Shown here: piece after piece, positions 16,903 through 26,700 of the stretch
Layout: each line of letters begins with the position of its first letter
How positions within the stretch are numbered: the stretch's first letter is position 1
The notes under the pieces: model-generated
What the model was told of the DNA's origin: nothing
The model's input: the letters and a program-made list of their open reading frames with translations, nothing else
The model's database searches: none
Made by a program: the position numbers and the translations under genes
From: Ravibacter sp964559125
Lineage (GTDB): Bacteria > Bacteroidota > Bacteroidia > Cytophagales > Spirosomataceae
NCBI GenBank assembly: GCA_964559125.1
Contig: CAZLGW010000003.1
Span: 186,001-250,000 of the forward strand
Direction of reading: 5' to 3'
Length of the DNA stretch: 64,000 bases

Positions 16903-17815
16903 GAAATCCTCCTTTTTTCAGCACACGCTGGTAGTTTTTGAAAAACAGCTTTTCCTTTTGCCCGTCGGTCAGTTCCGAGGCAAAGATCTTGCCGATACTC
17001 TGGTAAAGGCTGTTATCGGAACCGAAGAAAAGCCTGTCTTCCCCCAGGTGCTTCAGGGCAAAATCGACCATATATTCTTCGTTGTTGCTCCCGCCGGTAT
17101 CGACGTAAATATTGGGATACGGTTCGAATGTCTTGCACATACACTCCCAGTCGCTGCCGCCTCCCAGGTGAGCAAACTGGAACATCGCTTCGGGGTATTT
17201 CCGTGCTACATCCGCGAAGTCGTCGGGAGTGGAAATGGTTTTCACTTTCCCGGCATCATATTTCATTTTATATCCGCCTACCCCCATCTGGCATTCCCCG
17301 TGCATAAATATCAGGATATTCTTCGAAGCCAGCTTTTCAATCACCGGTTCATATAAAGGATCATTGATCTTGACCTGCTGGTACAGGCGTGTTCCCGTCA
17401 TTCCGGCATCGAGGCAACGGTCTATTTCGTCGAGCGACTCTTTTTTAAACCTGGGATTGAGCGTAAACTGACCAATAAACCGGTCGGGGTGCTGTTTTAC
17501 AGCAGCCATTACCTTGTTGTTCAGCTCTTTAAACTCTGCCGGCGTCAGCTCGATCTGCGTCATGGGATTGGCCGCAAACATTTTGGATACGCCGTACCGG
17601 TCGGCATAATCGAGATGTTGGGCGATGCTTTCCTTCGTAAAAACCGAGGTGGTGTAAGCGTCCAGCTTCTTGAATCGCAGTACCTCTTTCATGAGGTCGA
17701 AACGGCCTTTTTTTTCTATTTCCCTTCCTGCCAGACCGGAGCTGATCAAAAGGGAAGAGGAAATGAGGCCGGTGGTAAATTTTCGCCTCGTCAGGCGGGG
17801 GCTATGGTTGGTCAT
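16892..17815 (-). CDS. Tat-exported amidohydrolase-2 family protein
   Basis: The product (307 residues) begins with a twin-arginine signal, LTRRKFTTGLISSS, so it is likely exported folded. The first motif reads LDAYTTS instead of H-x-H, but later metal-site elements remain: IFMHGEC, FQFAHLGGGSDWEC and the C-terminal FFGSDNSLYQ with the Asp. The remaining His and Asp could still hold one metal. It lies 20 bases after the exported carbon-nitrogen hydrolase gene and overlaps the next gene by 11 bases. It could be a lactonase or decarboxylase-type enzyme; the substrate is not predictable. Confidence 0.7.
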   Translation of the reverse strand: MTNHSPRLTRRKFTTGLISSSLLISSGLAGREIEKKGRFDLMKEVLRFKKLDAYTTSVFTKESIAQHLDYADRYGVSKMFAANPMTQIELTPAEFKELNNKVMAAVKQHPDRFIGQFTLNPRFKKESLDEIDRCLDAGMTGTRLYQQVKINDPLYEPVIEKLASKNILIFMHGECQMGVGGYKMKYDAGKVKTISTPDDFADVARKYPEAMFQFAHLGGGSDWECMCKTFEPYPNIYVDTGGSNNEEYMVDFALKHLGEDRLFFGSDNSLYQSIGKIFASELTDGQKEKLFFKNYQRVLKKGGFHVD

Positions 17816-17835
17816 GGTTGACTTTCATTTCTCTT

Positions 17836-18849
17836 CTACTGGTTTTTGAATTGTGCTGCCCTGACAGCCCTGGAACGGTTATAATAATCGTGCATATTTT
17901 CAATTTCAAACTCTTTCAGGATCTGATCGACCTTCAGGTGATCGTCCGTGCAGCTGACCAGTACGGGCCCGAGGTTGCCGGGATCTTTGATGGAGATCCG
18001 GTTACCGTATTTGTTTTTAAGGGCTTTCAGCTTCCCGTCGTTATATCCCAGGTGGACCAGACGGGAGTTGAGATTGACCGTGGTAGTCGCATAATTGTTG
18101 TAGTTCGAGCTGCTGGCAATGATCTCCCCGAGCGGGTCCCTTACCTGTGAGAACGTGCCCCTCCCGCTGATGGCCCCTACAAAGTAAGAACGGCAGGCAT
18201 AAGCCCAGTTGCTTTGCATGTGGCCGCCGTGATACATGGAAGGGAAGAGCATGATATCGGGCTTCTGTTCAGCAAACCGGTTGCGCAGCTCTTCGAAATT
18301 AAGGTCAAAGCAGATAGCCATGCCTACCCTGCCGAAATCGCACTCGAAAACCGGGGCTTCCGTTCCGGAAACGATCCCGCTTTCGATCTCGCCTATGGTC
18401 GGGAAGTTTTTATGGTATACACCTGCCACCCCGCCTTTCCTGTCGATAAGGACAGCGGAATTGCGCAGGGCTCCGTTTTGGTCATACAGCAGCGTTCCGA
18501 AAGCGATATAGCAGTTGTTCTGTTTTGCTTTTTCAGCAATGAAGTCACTTATCCTGTTCCCCCTGACCTTGATGAATTCTTCCTGCACCCGGGTATTGTA
18601 TCCGGCGGGCATGTCAAAGAATTCGGGCAGGAGGATAAGATCGGGGCGGTCGGGTAGTACCTGCCCTATCTGTCCGTCCCAGAAGCGGATAATTTCTTTG
18701 ACAACATGATCCATATCTTTCCTTTCGCCGTAGCCTGGGATAACGGCGCCTATGGTTGAAACGACGATTTTCCCTGAGGCTGCTACCTGAAAGCCTGCAA
18801 GCAGAAGCAGCAGAAGCAGCCTGATCCTGAGTGATAAGAATTTTGGCAT
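17836..18849 (-). CDS. Exported carbon-nitrogen hydrolase (nitrilase superfamily)
   Basis: The ATG at 18849 gives a 337-residue protein with a strong Sec signal (RIRLLLLLLLAGFQVAASG); the frame continues upstream into the previous gene, but that would bury the signal. The nitrilase-superfamily Glu-Lys-Cys triad is visible: LILLPEFFDMP (Glu), VYHKNFPTIGE (Lys) and GMAICFDLNFEELR (Cys). Members hydrolyse amides, nitriles or N-carbamoyl compounds. Most are cytoplasmic; an exported one in a SusCD operon implies an amide-bearing substrate in the periplasm. Spacing is 41 bases from the gene upstream and 20 from the gene downstream. The superfamily is a confident call; the reaction is open. Confidence 0.82.
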   Translation of the reverse strand: MPKFLSLRIRLLLLLLLAGFQVAASGKIVVSTIGAVIPGYGERKDMDHVVKEIIRFWDGQIGQVLPDRPDLILLPEFFDMPAGYNTRVQEEFIKVRGNRISDFIAEKAKQNNCYIAFGTLLYDQNGALRNSAVLIDRKGGVAGVYHKNFPTIGEIESGIVSGTEAPVFECDFGRVGMAICFDLNFEELRNRFAEQKPDIMLFPSMYHGGHMQSNWAYACRSYFVGAISGRGTFSQVRDPLGEIIASSSNYNNYATTTVNLNSRLVHLGYNDGKLKALKNKYGNRISIKDPGNLGPVLVSCTDDHLKVDQILKEFEIENMHDYYNRSRAVRAAQFKNQ

Positions 18850-18890
18850 GAGGGAATAGGTTTTAGTTGAAAAATATCCGGGAAAGCGCC

Positions 18891-20633
18891 TCACCGTTTC
18901 TTTAAAAACGAGGGTACGGACTTTTCCGGCAAACGTTGTATACAAGGTTTAATGATCTCAGCAGCGTTGTAGGCCAGGATTTTCTTCTTGGCAGCCTCGG
19001 GCAGATCGGAAAATACCACCCAGCCGAGCTGCTGCCGTGGGTCGCGCATGGGCAGATCCGACCCGTACACGATCCTTTCGGGGCCTGCTTCTTTAGCCAT
19101 GTATTCTATAATACCGCCGGTAACGGCAGTAAAAGTAATTTCGGCAAAAACATTAGGGTATTTTTTCATCATCTCAACGGCCAGGTCGGCTACCCTGTAG
19201 CTGCTCCCGGTATGAGCGACCACCCACCTGACATCCGGGTACCTGCGCGCAAGGCTGTCGACTTCCTGCAGGTCGCTGCGGGAATGGTGGATCAGCGCAT
19301 AAAAACGGTTGCGGTTGCCGTATTCCCACCAGGTATCGTACCGCTTGTCGTGATATTCTATCCCGAAAAACGGGTAGGGCTTCATCCCGATAAACCTGGG
19401 ATCGGCATACACTGCCTGTACCTGCTGTTCTATTTCAGATTGTGAATAATGGGAAGGGTCGAAAGTGGCCAACCCCCAGAAACCGCCCGGCGAAAGATCG
19501 AGCGCATCCCGGGTGGTTTTGTTACCGGCTTCCGAGACGTAGCTCTGGATACCGTTCCAGCTCATGATGCCGCCTCCCTGGTAGCCGATATGGCTAATGG
19601 CTTCAAAAACTCCTTTGGGGTCGCCGTTCTGCATCCGGTAGTGCCTTCCCACGCCAAAAACGCCCGTATCCAGCATATGCATATGCATATCGACGATTGG
19701 AGTAGGGGGGGGCGATCCCCTCCTGACGGCGGCCATGAGGGCATCTTCGGAGCGGTTTTCCTTTTTGGGCGGGAGCTTCTCCAGCCTGAGCAGGCGTTTC
19801 AGGTTTCCGCCGGCGATTTTCTCCCGGTTCTCACGCTTAATCCTGGCCAGGTCCACGTAGGTTCTGTGGGCGCCCTGCGACATGGCCGGGGCGCCGGACC
19901 CGAAAAGCAGCTGGCCTTCCAGGCCTTTTCCCGTAAAATACTCCAGCCCTTCGTTGATCTGGAACGTGTCGAAGCAGATGTGCAGGTTTTTGTGCCTTTC
20001 CAGCAGCGGGATGATAAACCTCTGCTCGCCGTAGGTGATGCGGTTCAGGAGCAGAGGCACTTCCGGGTACTTCTCAAGGAAAACGTCGACATCCGACCAG
20101 GTGCCCAGCTCGCTGGCCTGGGTGATCACCAGCATCCGGTTGGAAGCGATCCAGCCGAAGAGCTCTTTTGAAGCATAAGATTTCCAGTCCCACGAGTTGG
20201 AAACCGGCATAATGCTGAATGCCCTCACATTATTTTCCTTTACCAGCCCGGTGAGCTCGCCGGGAGGGGGGTATTCCCCGCCGGTGTGGGGCATGACATT
20301 CCAGATCGCAAACAGGTTCGGGTACGGAGCCAGCATGCGGCTCAGTTCCAGGTTGGAATGGTGCAGGTCATAGGTGGTGGAAAGCGTATAGGCTACAAGC
20401 GCTGCCGATACCGAGCAATAGTCCATCTCCTTCAGGAGCTCTTCGAGTTTCCAGCGGTTGGCGGGATGAATGACTTTATCGGGCCCTATCCTGGTATAGC
20501 AATCGAAGAAATAGAGCGTTTCTTCTGAAGGCTCTCTATCGGGGAAAAGGCTGCCGGAACCTGGATATCCCGCAGCCAATATACCCAGAGAACCCGCCTT
20601 AAGAAAACCGCGACGGGAAAAGTGGATGCTCAT
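18891..20633 (-). CDS. Tat-exported tandem amidohydrolase (degenerate domain plus intact domain)
   Basis: A 580-residue protein with a clear twin-arginine signal (FSRRGFLKAGSLGILAAGY) and two amidohydrolase-type halves. In the first half the metal motifs are lost: YFFDCYTRIG in place of H-x-H and FGSGAPAMSQ in place of GSD-x-P. The second half is complete: VDMHMHMLD, FYALIHHSRSD, VVAHTGSSY and RIVYGSDLPMRDP. Single-domain relatives are about 280 residues, so this looks like a fusion or duplication in which one half decayed or took a structural or binding role. It starts 14 bases after the exported aminotransferase gene. The second domain is the only one in this operon with every canonical motif. 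Confidence 0.75.
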   Translation of the reverse strand: MSIHFSRRGFLKAGSLGILAAGYPGSGSLFPDREPSEETLYFFDCYTRIGPDKVIHPANRWKLEELLKEMDYCSVSAALVAYTLSTTYDLHHSNLELSRMLAPYPNLFAIWNVMPHTGGEYPPPGELTGLVKENNVRAFSIMPVSNSWDWKSYASKELFGWIASNRMLVITQASELGTWSDVDVFLEKYPEVPLLLNRITYGEQRFIIPLLERHKNLHICFDTFQINEGLEYFTGKGLEGQLLFGSGAPAMSQGAHRTYVDLARIKRENREKIAGGNLKRLLRLEKLPPKKENRSEDALMAAVRRGSPPPTPIVDMHMHMLDTGVFGVGRHYRMQNGDPKGVFEAISHIGYQGGGIMSWNGIQSYVSEAGNKTTRDALDLSPGGFWGLATFDPSHYSQSEIEQQVQAVYADPRFIGMKPYPFFGIEYHDKRYDTWWEYGNRNRFYALIHHSRSDLQEVDSLARRYPDVRWVVAHTGSSYRVADLAVEMMKKYPNVFAEITFTAVTGGIIEYMAKEAGPERIVYGSDLPMRDPRQQLGWVVFSDLPEAAKKKILAYNAAEIIKPCIQRLPEKSVPSFLKKR

Positions 20634-20647
20634 ACAGCCTTAAAAAC

Positions 20648-22003
20648 TTATATTTTACTCAGCTGGTTCCTGTTTTCATAAACCTTGAAAATGGCGTCCA
20701 CTATTTTGTCGAGCTCACTCCTTTCAGCCAGCAGCGTGCCCGACCCCCACATGGATACCATCGTCTGGTCTGTGATCAGGTCGCAGTTTTTGAGGTTCAG
20801 GCTTTCCTTGTACTCTTTGAGCCTTTGCTGGGAGAAGAAAGTTTTGTATTCCTTTTTGGCCAGGATGGTATCTACCCAGGGCTCACGGTGGAGGCCGTTT
20901 TTGATGTAGGAGCCGAATGGCACCCCTTCGGCCTGTATGGCTTTGAGGAACTTGCTCCTGTCAGCGCCGTCGAAAAACTCTTTATGATAGGAAAGCGCGT
21001 AATGATAGTAGGACCCGCTTTCGGTACCCGGATAATGTTTCTGGGGCCTGAGGCCGGGAAAGTCCTTAAGCCTGGAGGTGAGGTAATTTGCGTTTGCATT
21101 CCTGACCTCGAACCTTTCCTTCGCCCCTTCGAGCTGTCCGAGCAGCACGGCCCCTTCAAATTCATTCATACGGTATTTGGGCCCGATACGTTCGTTTTTC
21201 CCCTGCTTATTGGCGCCCCGGTTCTGAACGGTAAAACATTCGTTCAGCAGCTTTTCATCGTTCCCTACCACAGCGCCTCCCTCTCCGCAGGCAATGGCCT
21301 TGCTGGCCTGGAAGCTGAAACATCCCAGGTCGCCGATCAGGCCTATGGCTTTGCCCTGGTACCTGGCAAACGGGGCCTGGCAGGAGTCTTCGATCACTTT
21401 CAGGTTATGCTTTTTAGCGATCGCCATGATCCTTTCCATATTGGCCGGCACACCCATAATATGCACAGGCATAATCGCCTTTGTATTGGCGTTGATATGT
21501 TTCTCGACTTCATCGGGGTCCAGCTGGTATGAATCAGGGTCCAGGTCTACCAGTACGGGCAGGGCCCGGCTTGTCAGGATGGCTGAAATGGTACCGAAAT
21601 CCGTATAAGGGGATGTGATCACCTCATCCCCGGGCCCGATATTCAAGGCTTCCACACAGGTGCTGAGGGCCTGGGTGCCTGAGCCTGTACCGACGCAGTA
21701 TTGTGAGCCGATTACCTTGGCGAAATGCTGCTCGAAGGTAGGCACGGTGCCGCTTGCCGACTGTATACGGCTCCAGATCCCGCTTTTAGTGGTTTTCATG
21801 ACCGACTCTATCACCTTGTCATCGATGTAGGGCCATGAGGGCCCGATACGTCCCTGTCTGACCGCTTTTCCACCCAGCACGGCAAGGTTTTCTTTTGAGG
21901 AAGAAGATATAGCAGAAGCCGAGCCGATTCCGGCGGCCGCGGTAACAGTACTGATCGCTGCGGTTTTGATGAATTTTCTTCGGCTGAATTCCTGATTTTT
22001 CAT
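20648..22003 (-). CDS. Tat-exported DegT/DnrJ/EryC1/StrS-type aminotransferase
   Basis: The preferred start (22003) gives 451 residues beginning with a canonical twin-arginine signal, FSRRKFIKTAAISTVTAAAG. The rest is a full-length PLP-dependent DegT-family enzyme: GTGSGTQALSTCVEAL (PLP phosphate region), EDSCQAPFARYQG and CFSFQASKAIACGEGGAVVG with the Schiff-base Lys. Cytoplasmic members aminate keto-sugar nucleotides. Here the Tat signal implies export after folding with cofactor. Known family chemistry needs an amino donor such as glutamate, which must then be available in the periplasm, or the protein has another role such as sugar dehydration or ligand binding. It is the first gene after the stem-loop that follows susD. 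Confidence 0.8.
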   Translation of the reverse strand: MKNQEFSRRKFIKTAAISTVTAAAGIGSASAISSSSKENLAVLGGKAVRQGRIGPSWPYIDDKVIESVMKTTKSGIWSRIQSASGTVPTFEQHFAKVIGSQYCVGTGSGTQALSTCVEALNIGPGDEVITSPYTDFGTISAILTSRALPVLVDLDPDSYQLDPDEVEKHINANTKAIMPVHIMGVPANMERIMAIAKKHNLKVIEDSCQAPFARYQGKAIGLIGDLGCFSFQASKAIACGEGGAVVGNDEKLLNECFTVQNRGANKQGKNERIGPKYRMNEFEGAVLLGQLEGAKERFEVRNANANYLTSRLKDFPGLRPQKHYPGTESGSYYHYALSYHKEFFDGADRSKFLKAIQAEGVPFGSYIKNGLHREPWVDTILAKKEYKTFFSQQRLKEYKESLNLKNCDLITDQTMVSMWGSGTLLAERSELDKIVDAIFKVYENRNQLSKI

Positions 22004-22109
22004 GATAGATTCAATAAAAGACAAAAGGTTACTATTAATAATTTGTGATTATCAAATTGTTTACTTCAAGCCTGCTATTCAAAAAGACGGAAGGAGCCTA
22101 AGTCATACT

Positions 22110-22155
22110 CAGTCTTACGGCTTTCTCTATCTATCAAGAGAAAGCCGTAAGACTG
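22110..22155. terminator. Perfect 19-bp stem-loop between susD and the enzyme genes
   Basis: Arms 22110-22128 and 22137-22155 are exact inverted repeats (core AGTCTTACGGCTTTCTCT) around an 8-base loop. No long U-tract follows directly on the minus strand; a T-rich CCGTCTTTTTG comes about 20 bases later. It lies in the 226-base gap between susD and the aminotransferase and could be a partial terminator, an RNA-processing or stability element that keeps susCD transcript levels above those of the enzymes, or the start of a separate leader. Confidence 0.65.
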
Positions 22156-22229
22156 GAATTCTTCTTTATCTCATATTCGGGAGATGTTTTGGGCGATAAT
22201 CTATAAAATATGCCCCGATAGCAGGTTGA

Positions 22230-23720
22230 TCAATCGTAGCCCTCATTCTGTAGAAGCACTCCTTCTCCCGCAAGCTGAATCTGCTCAAGAGGAATAGGGA
22301 AATACTTCATGAAGGGTTGGGCATTTCTGACTACCATAACTGCCCGGCCCGTGGAAGGATTGTATTCGCCTTCAACACTTTGCAATACTTGTACGAACTT
22401 TCCGGTGCGGACTAAGTCAAACCAGCGGTTGTTTTCCACTGCCAGTTCGAGGCGCCTTTCCAGCATCAGCTTTTCCATAAATGCTTCCGCGGTAGGTACG
22501 TCTGCGGCGGTATAATTATGTGTGTCAGATTGGAAAGCTCTTGCTCTGACCTTGTTCAGCTCCACCAGCGCCTTGTCATTCTCTCCCATTTTATGCAATA
22601 CTTCGGCATAAAGAAGTACCATATCGGCATAGCGGAGCAACGGAATGTCGAGGCCAGAGCTGGCTGCGATCTCCGCAACGATCCTCCATTTGCTGAAGTA
22701 CGGCCACCAGAAAGCATCGCTTTCGGATGTTGAATTCCAAAGGAGGGCTTCTTCAGTAATGGTCTGCTTAAACCGGGTATCTTCAGGATCGTATGTTTTG
22801 TGCAGATCCCAGGTGGGGCGGCCGACACGACTCCCTCCATTGGAATACCCCTTTACCCCTCCGTTGGGCAGGAGCTGGTAGCTGAGGTTATGCCCGTTTG
22901 TGCCACCCACATAAGCCATTGAAAAAATAGCTTCCTTATTGACTTCTGTTGCAATCTGGAACAGATCCCGGAAGTTGGGCAGGAGCTGGTAGTCGAACTC
23001 GCTGTTGAGTCTTTCGAGCAGCGTGCGTGCAGCGCTCCAGTTTTCGCGGTACACCTGTACTTTGGCAAGGAGAGCGATGGCAGCGCCCATTGTCGCACGG
23101 CCCTGTACTGCCGTTTTGGGAAGCTTCGCCATGGCATCGGTCAGGTCTTCTATTATGAAATTATAGGTCTCCTGTTCGGTTGCCCTCCCGATATTGCCTG
23201 CAGCAGTAATACCCAGAACTTCGGTAACTTTGGGAACACCACCGAATATCCTCACGAGGTCAAAGTAGAAGTAGGCCCTCAGGAACTTCGCCTCTCCGAT
23301 CAGTTGGTCTTTTTTGTTGGCCGCGTAATCGGTCGGCTCATCAATTTTCGAGAGGATCAGGTTTGCCCTGAAAATCCCGGCGTAGGAAGCTTTCCAGAAG
23401 TTGTTGATCTTCAGGTTGGTGGAAGTGACGTCCAGTGTATTGATAGCATCCATCCCGGGAGAGTTAGCAAAATATTCGCCGAACATATTGTCGGAGGGGA
23501 TCTCCATTAATTCAAAATCGGAAGGCACTCTCGACTGGAGCGTGTTATAGATCCCGTAGACTCCCAGTTCCATGTCGCGGGCATTGGAAAATGCATTGGT
23601 GCTGGTCAGAACCGATTCGGGAATCGGGTTGAGAAGCATCTTCTCGCAGGAGGTCATAGAAAGCGTCAGGGCCAGCGCTCCCGCTACATATATCTGATTA
23701 ATCTTTTTCATCATTGTCAT
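22230..23720 (-). CDS. susD-like: SusD/RagB-family surface lipoprotein
   Basis: The 496-residue protein has a lipoprotein signal ending in LSMTSC (Cys25) and the SusD pattern: an N-terminal NPIPESVLTSTNAFSN stretch, tetratricopeptide-like helices (AKFLRAYFYFDLVRIFGGVP) and a C-terminal region with ERRLELAVENNRWFDLVRTG, diagnostic of RagB/SusD. Such proteins sit on the outer surface as a lid over the SusC barrel and capture the ligand. It is encoded 16 bases after susC. The substrate cannot be inferred from sequence, and no glycoside hydrolase is encoded nearby, so the ligand is probably not a long polysaccharide. Confidence 0.93.
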   Translation of the reverse strand: MTMMKKINQIYVAGALALTLSMTSCEKMLLNPIPESVLTSTNAFSNARDMELGVYGIYNTLQSRVPSDFELMEIPSDNMFGEYFANSPGMDAINTLDVTSTNLKINNFWKASYAGIFRANLILSKIDEPTDYAANKKDQLIGEAKFLRAYFYFDLVRIFGGVPKVTEVLGITAAGNIGRATEQETYNFIIEDLTDAMAKLPKTAVQGRATMGAAIALLAKVQVYRENWSAARTLLERLNSEFDYQLLPNFRDLFQIATEVNKEAIFSMAYVGGTNGHNLSYQLLPNGGVKGYSNGGSRVGRPTWDLHKTYDPEDTRFKQTITEEALLWNSTSESDAFWWPYFSKWRIVAEIAASSGLDIPLLRYADMVLLYAEVLHKMGENDKALVELNKVRARAFQSDTHNYTAADVPTAEAFMEKLMLERRLELAVENNRWFDLVRTGKFVQVLQSVEGEYNPSTGRAVMVVRNAQPFMKYFPIPLEQIQLAGEGVLLQNEGYD

Positions 23721-23736
23721 TAATTAAAGCGGCCAA

Positions 23737-26700
23737 TCAAAATCCAAAGTTCACACCAATCACATAAGTACGGTTCAGAGGTTCAGAACCGAGGTTGACA
23801 CCAGGCGTACTATTGATACCGCCGATTTCTCCCTGTGTGGTTCCTTCGGGGTTATAGGCGGCGTTCAGCTTCGATTTGATCACCAGCACGTTGTTGATCG
23901 ATGCGTATAGCCTGAGATTACTCATTTTAAGCTTTTCGGCCGCTTTCGGAAAATTGTAGCCGAGGTTGATGGTCCTGACGTTCAGGAAAGAGGCGTTCTC
24001 CAGGTAATAGTCTGTATTGGTATTGTACTGGAATAGCTTGTTAAGTGAAAGAGCCGGTGTCATGCCGTCGCCGGGCTCCGTCTCCGACCACCACTGGTTT
24101 TCGACCCGCGATCTTCTCATAGCACCCATTGTATTGCCCTCGTAGTACTGGCTTTCCGCATTAAACATCTTTGCTCCCAGAGACGCCTGCATGAAGATGC
24201 TGACATCAAAGTTCTTATACGAGAAGTCGTTGGTCATACCAAACAGTGACTTGGGCATAAAGCTTCCAAGTATGACACGGTCGTCGGGAGTAATTTTGTT
24301 GTCGCCGTTGGTGTCCTGTACAATGGGGTTGCCCGGCATGGTTCCGGGAAGGGCCGGTGTGCTCTCGATCTGCGTCTCGTTCTGGAATACACCGATCATT
24401 TTATACCCGTAGTACGAGAACATCGGCACTCCTTTTCTCAGCAGGAATCCCATCGACCAGTATTCGTTGATACGCTCATCCACTCCTCCCAGGTCGGTTA
24501 CCTGGTTTTTATTGTGGGAGAAATTGAAAGCTGTACTCCAGGTGAAATCACCACGCACGATGTTACGCGTATTAAGTTCTATGTCGACGCCTTTGTTTTC
24601 TATCTCACCGGCATTGCTGATCGTATTGGTGAAACCGGTTACAGCCGGTACGTTCACACTATAAAGCATGTCGGTAGTACGGTTTCTGTAGAAATCGACA
24701 GAGAGGCCGATCCTGTTCTGGATCATGTTCAGTTCAAACCCGAGGTTAATCCCCTTGGTTTTTTCCCATGACAATTCGCTGTTGGACATGCTTGTCTGGG
24801 CAATCCCGTTCACGGTAATGTTTCCGGGGGAGTATACAGCGTTGCTTACCGTACCGAGGTACTGGAAGTTACCGATGTTGAAGTTACCGGTTACACCGTA
24901 GCTGGCTTTCAGCTTCAGTTCTGAAATGGCACGGACAGACTTTAGGAAATCTTCCTCGGATATGCGCCATGCACCTGACACCGACGGGAAGTTACCCCAT
25001 TTATTGTCGGGTCCGAAACGGGAGCTTCCGTCGCGGCGGAACGATGCTTCAACCAGGTATTTGTCTTTATAACCGTAGTTTACCCTGGCAAAATAGGAGA
25101 TGAGCCCCCATTCAGTGGCTGAAGAAGTAGTTGCCGACGGGTTGATGATGGCGTTGTTCAGCGTTTTGACTTTATCGTTGTTAAAAGAGTTGGCTACGGC
25201 GGCCATTGAAACCGACCGTGAAACCGTACGCTGGTAGGAAGCTCCGAGGAGTCCGCCTATTTCGTGTACTTCATTTAACGTTTTGGAGTAGTTCAGGATG
25301 TTTTCATTTACCGAGTTGATGGTACGAGAATCAGCAAGGCTTCCGGTTGTATTCACACCTGCGTCACCGATACCACCTGCCCAGTTGTTCGATTCGCTGA
25401 ACCCGATAGTGTTCCCGACCGAAGTTTTAAAGGTAAGGCCATTGGCGATGTTGATGTCAAGAAAGGCCCTGCCTATGTTGGAGAAGTAATTAACATAGCT
25501 TTCGGTGCCGTAGAGGAATACATATGGGCTGGCCTGCCCGGAGTGGCCTGACGGGATAAAGTCTGCCGTACGGGGATATTTTCCGCTGATCAACCTTTCC
25601 GGGCTGACAAACGGTGGGTATTTGACCAGGTTCACCATACCACCGCCGCCTGCTACTCTTCTCTTCGAGTAAGAAGGGCTGAGCTCAAGGCCGAGGTTGA
25701 TGAATTTGTTGATTTTCATATCGACGTTGGCCCTTACGCCAAACTTCTTGTACCAGGCGGTTTTCATCGTACCCTCCTCATCCATATATAGCGCTGATAC
25801 ATAGTATTTAGACCTGTCGTTTCCGCCTGAGGCCGAAATGTTGTAGCTCTGGATAGCAGCGGTCTGCATTACTTCGTCCTGCCAGTTTGTCTGTGGAAGT
25901 TCGTAGGTCAGTGGGTTCACCCGATAGGAGGCAGGCCTGGTCGGGTCGTTGAACATATCGAGGGTCGGATCCCCTCCTGCCCATACGAATTCCCGGTTCT
26001 GGTATCTCGCCAGGTAGTCATACCATTCTTTGCCCAGAAGCCAGTCGTCAAAGAGCATCGCTTTGGAAAGCCCGAAGTAGGAGTTGACGCTTAGCTGGGT
26101 TTTGCCGGAGTTTCCTCTTTTGGTAGTAACAAGTATAACCCCGCTGGCTCCTCTCGACCCGTAAATGGCTGTAGAAGAAGCGTCTTTCAGTACCTCTACT
26201 GACTCCACATCGTTCATGTTGAGCGTAGCCAGGTCGCCGCCGGGGAATCCGTCAATTACCACAAGCGGATTGTTGCCGGCGCTGATCGAACCCCAGCCGC
26301 GGATCCTGATGGCCGGCGCCTCACCCGGACGGTTGCGTCCGTTCGATATATTGACACCCGCCAGCCGGCCGGCCAGCACGTTTTCGATACGCCCGGAAGG
26401 AACCTGCTCAAGGTTCTTGTTCTCGAGACGGGTTACCGACGAAGTTACCGACGACTTCTTACGGGTTCCGTATCCGATCACGATCACTTCGCTTAGCGCT
26501 TCCTCAGTCGGAACCATCGAAATATCGAGCATAGCCCTGGATCCGACTGCTACTTCCTGCGTGATATAGCCGACAAAGCTTAAAACAAAAACAGCATTGT
26601 CGTCAGGTATTGATAGCTCAAAGCTGCCGTCAACATCGGTGACTGTTCCTCTTTGTGTACCTTTCAATATAATGTTGACGCCCGGAAGTCCGCCGCCCTT

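Noticed and set aside
17818..18150. Plus-strand frames opposite the carbon-nitrogen hydrolase
   Set aside because: Antisense to a gene with an intact Glu-Lys-Cys triad; translation looks random.
19675..19695. Short tandem CATATG repeat
   Set aside because: It encodes the M-H-M-H-M metal motif of the intact amidohydrolase domain, so it is explained by protein sequence rather than being a repeat element.
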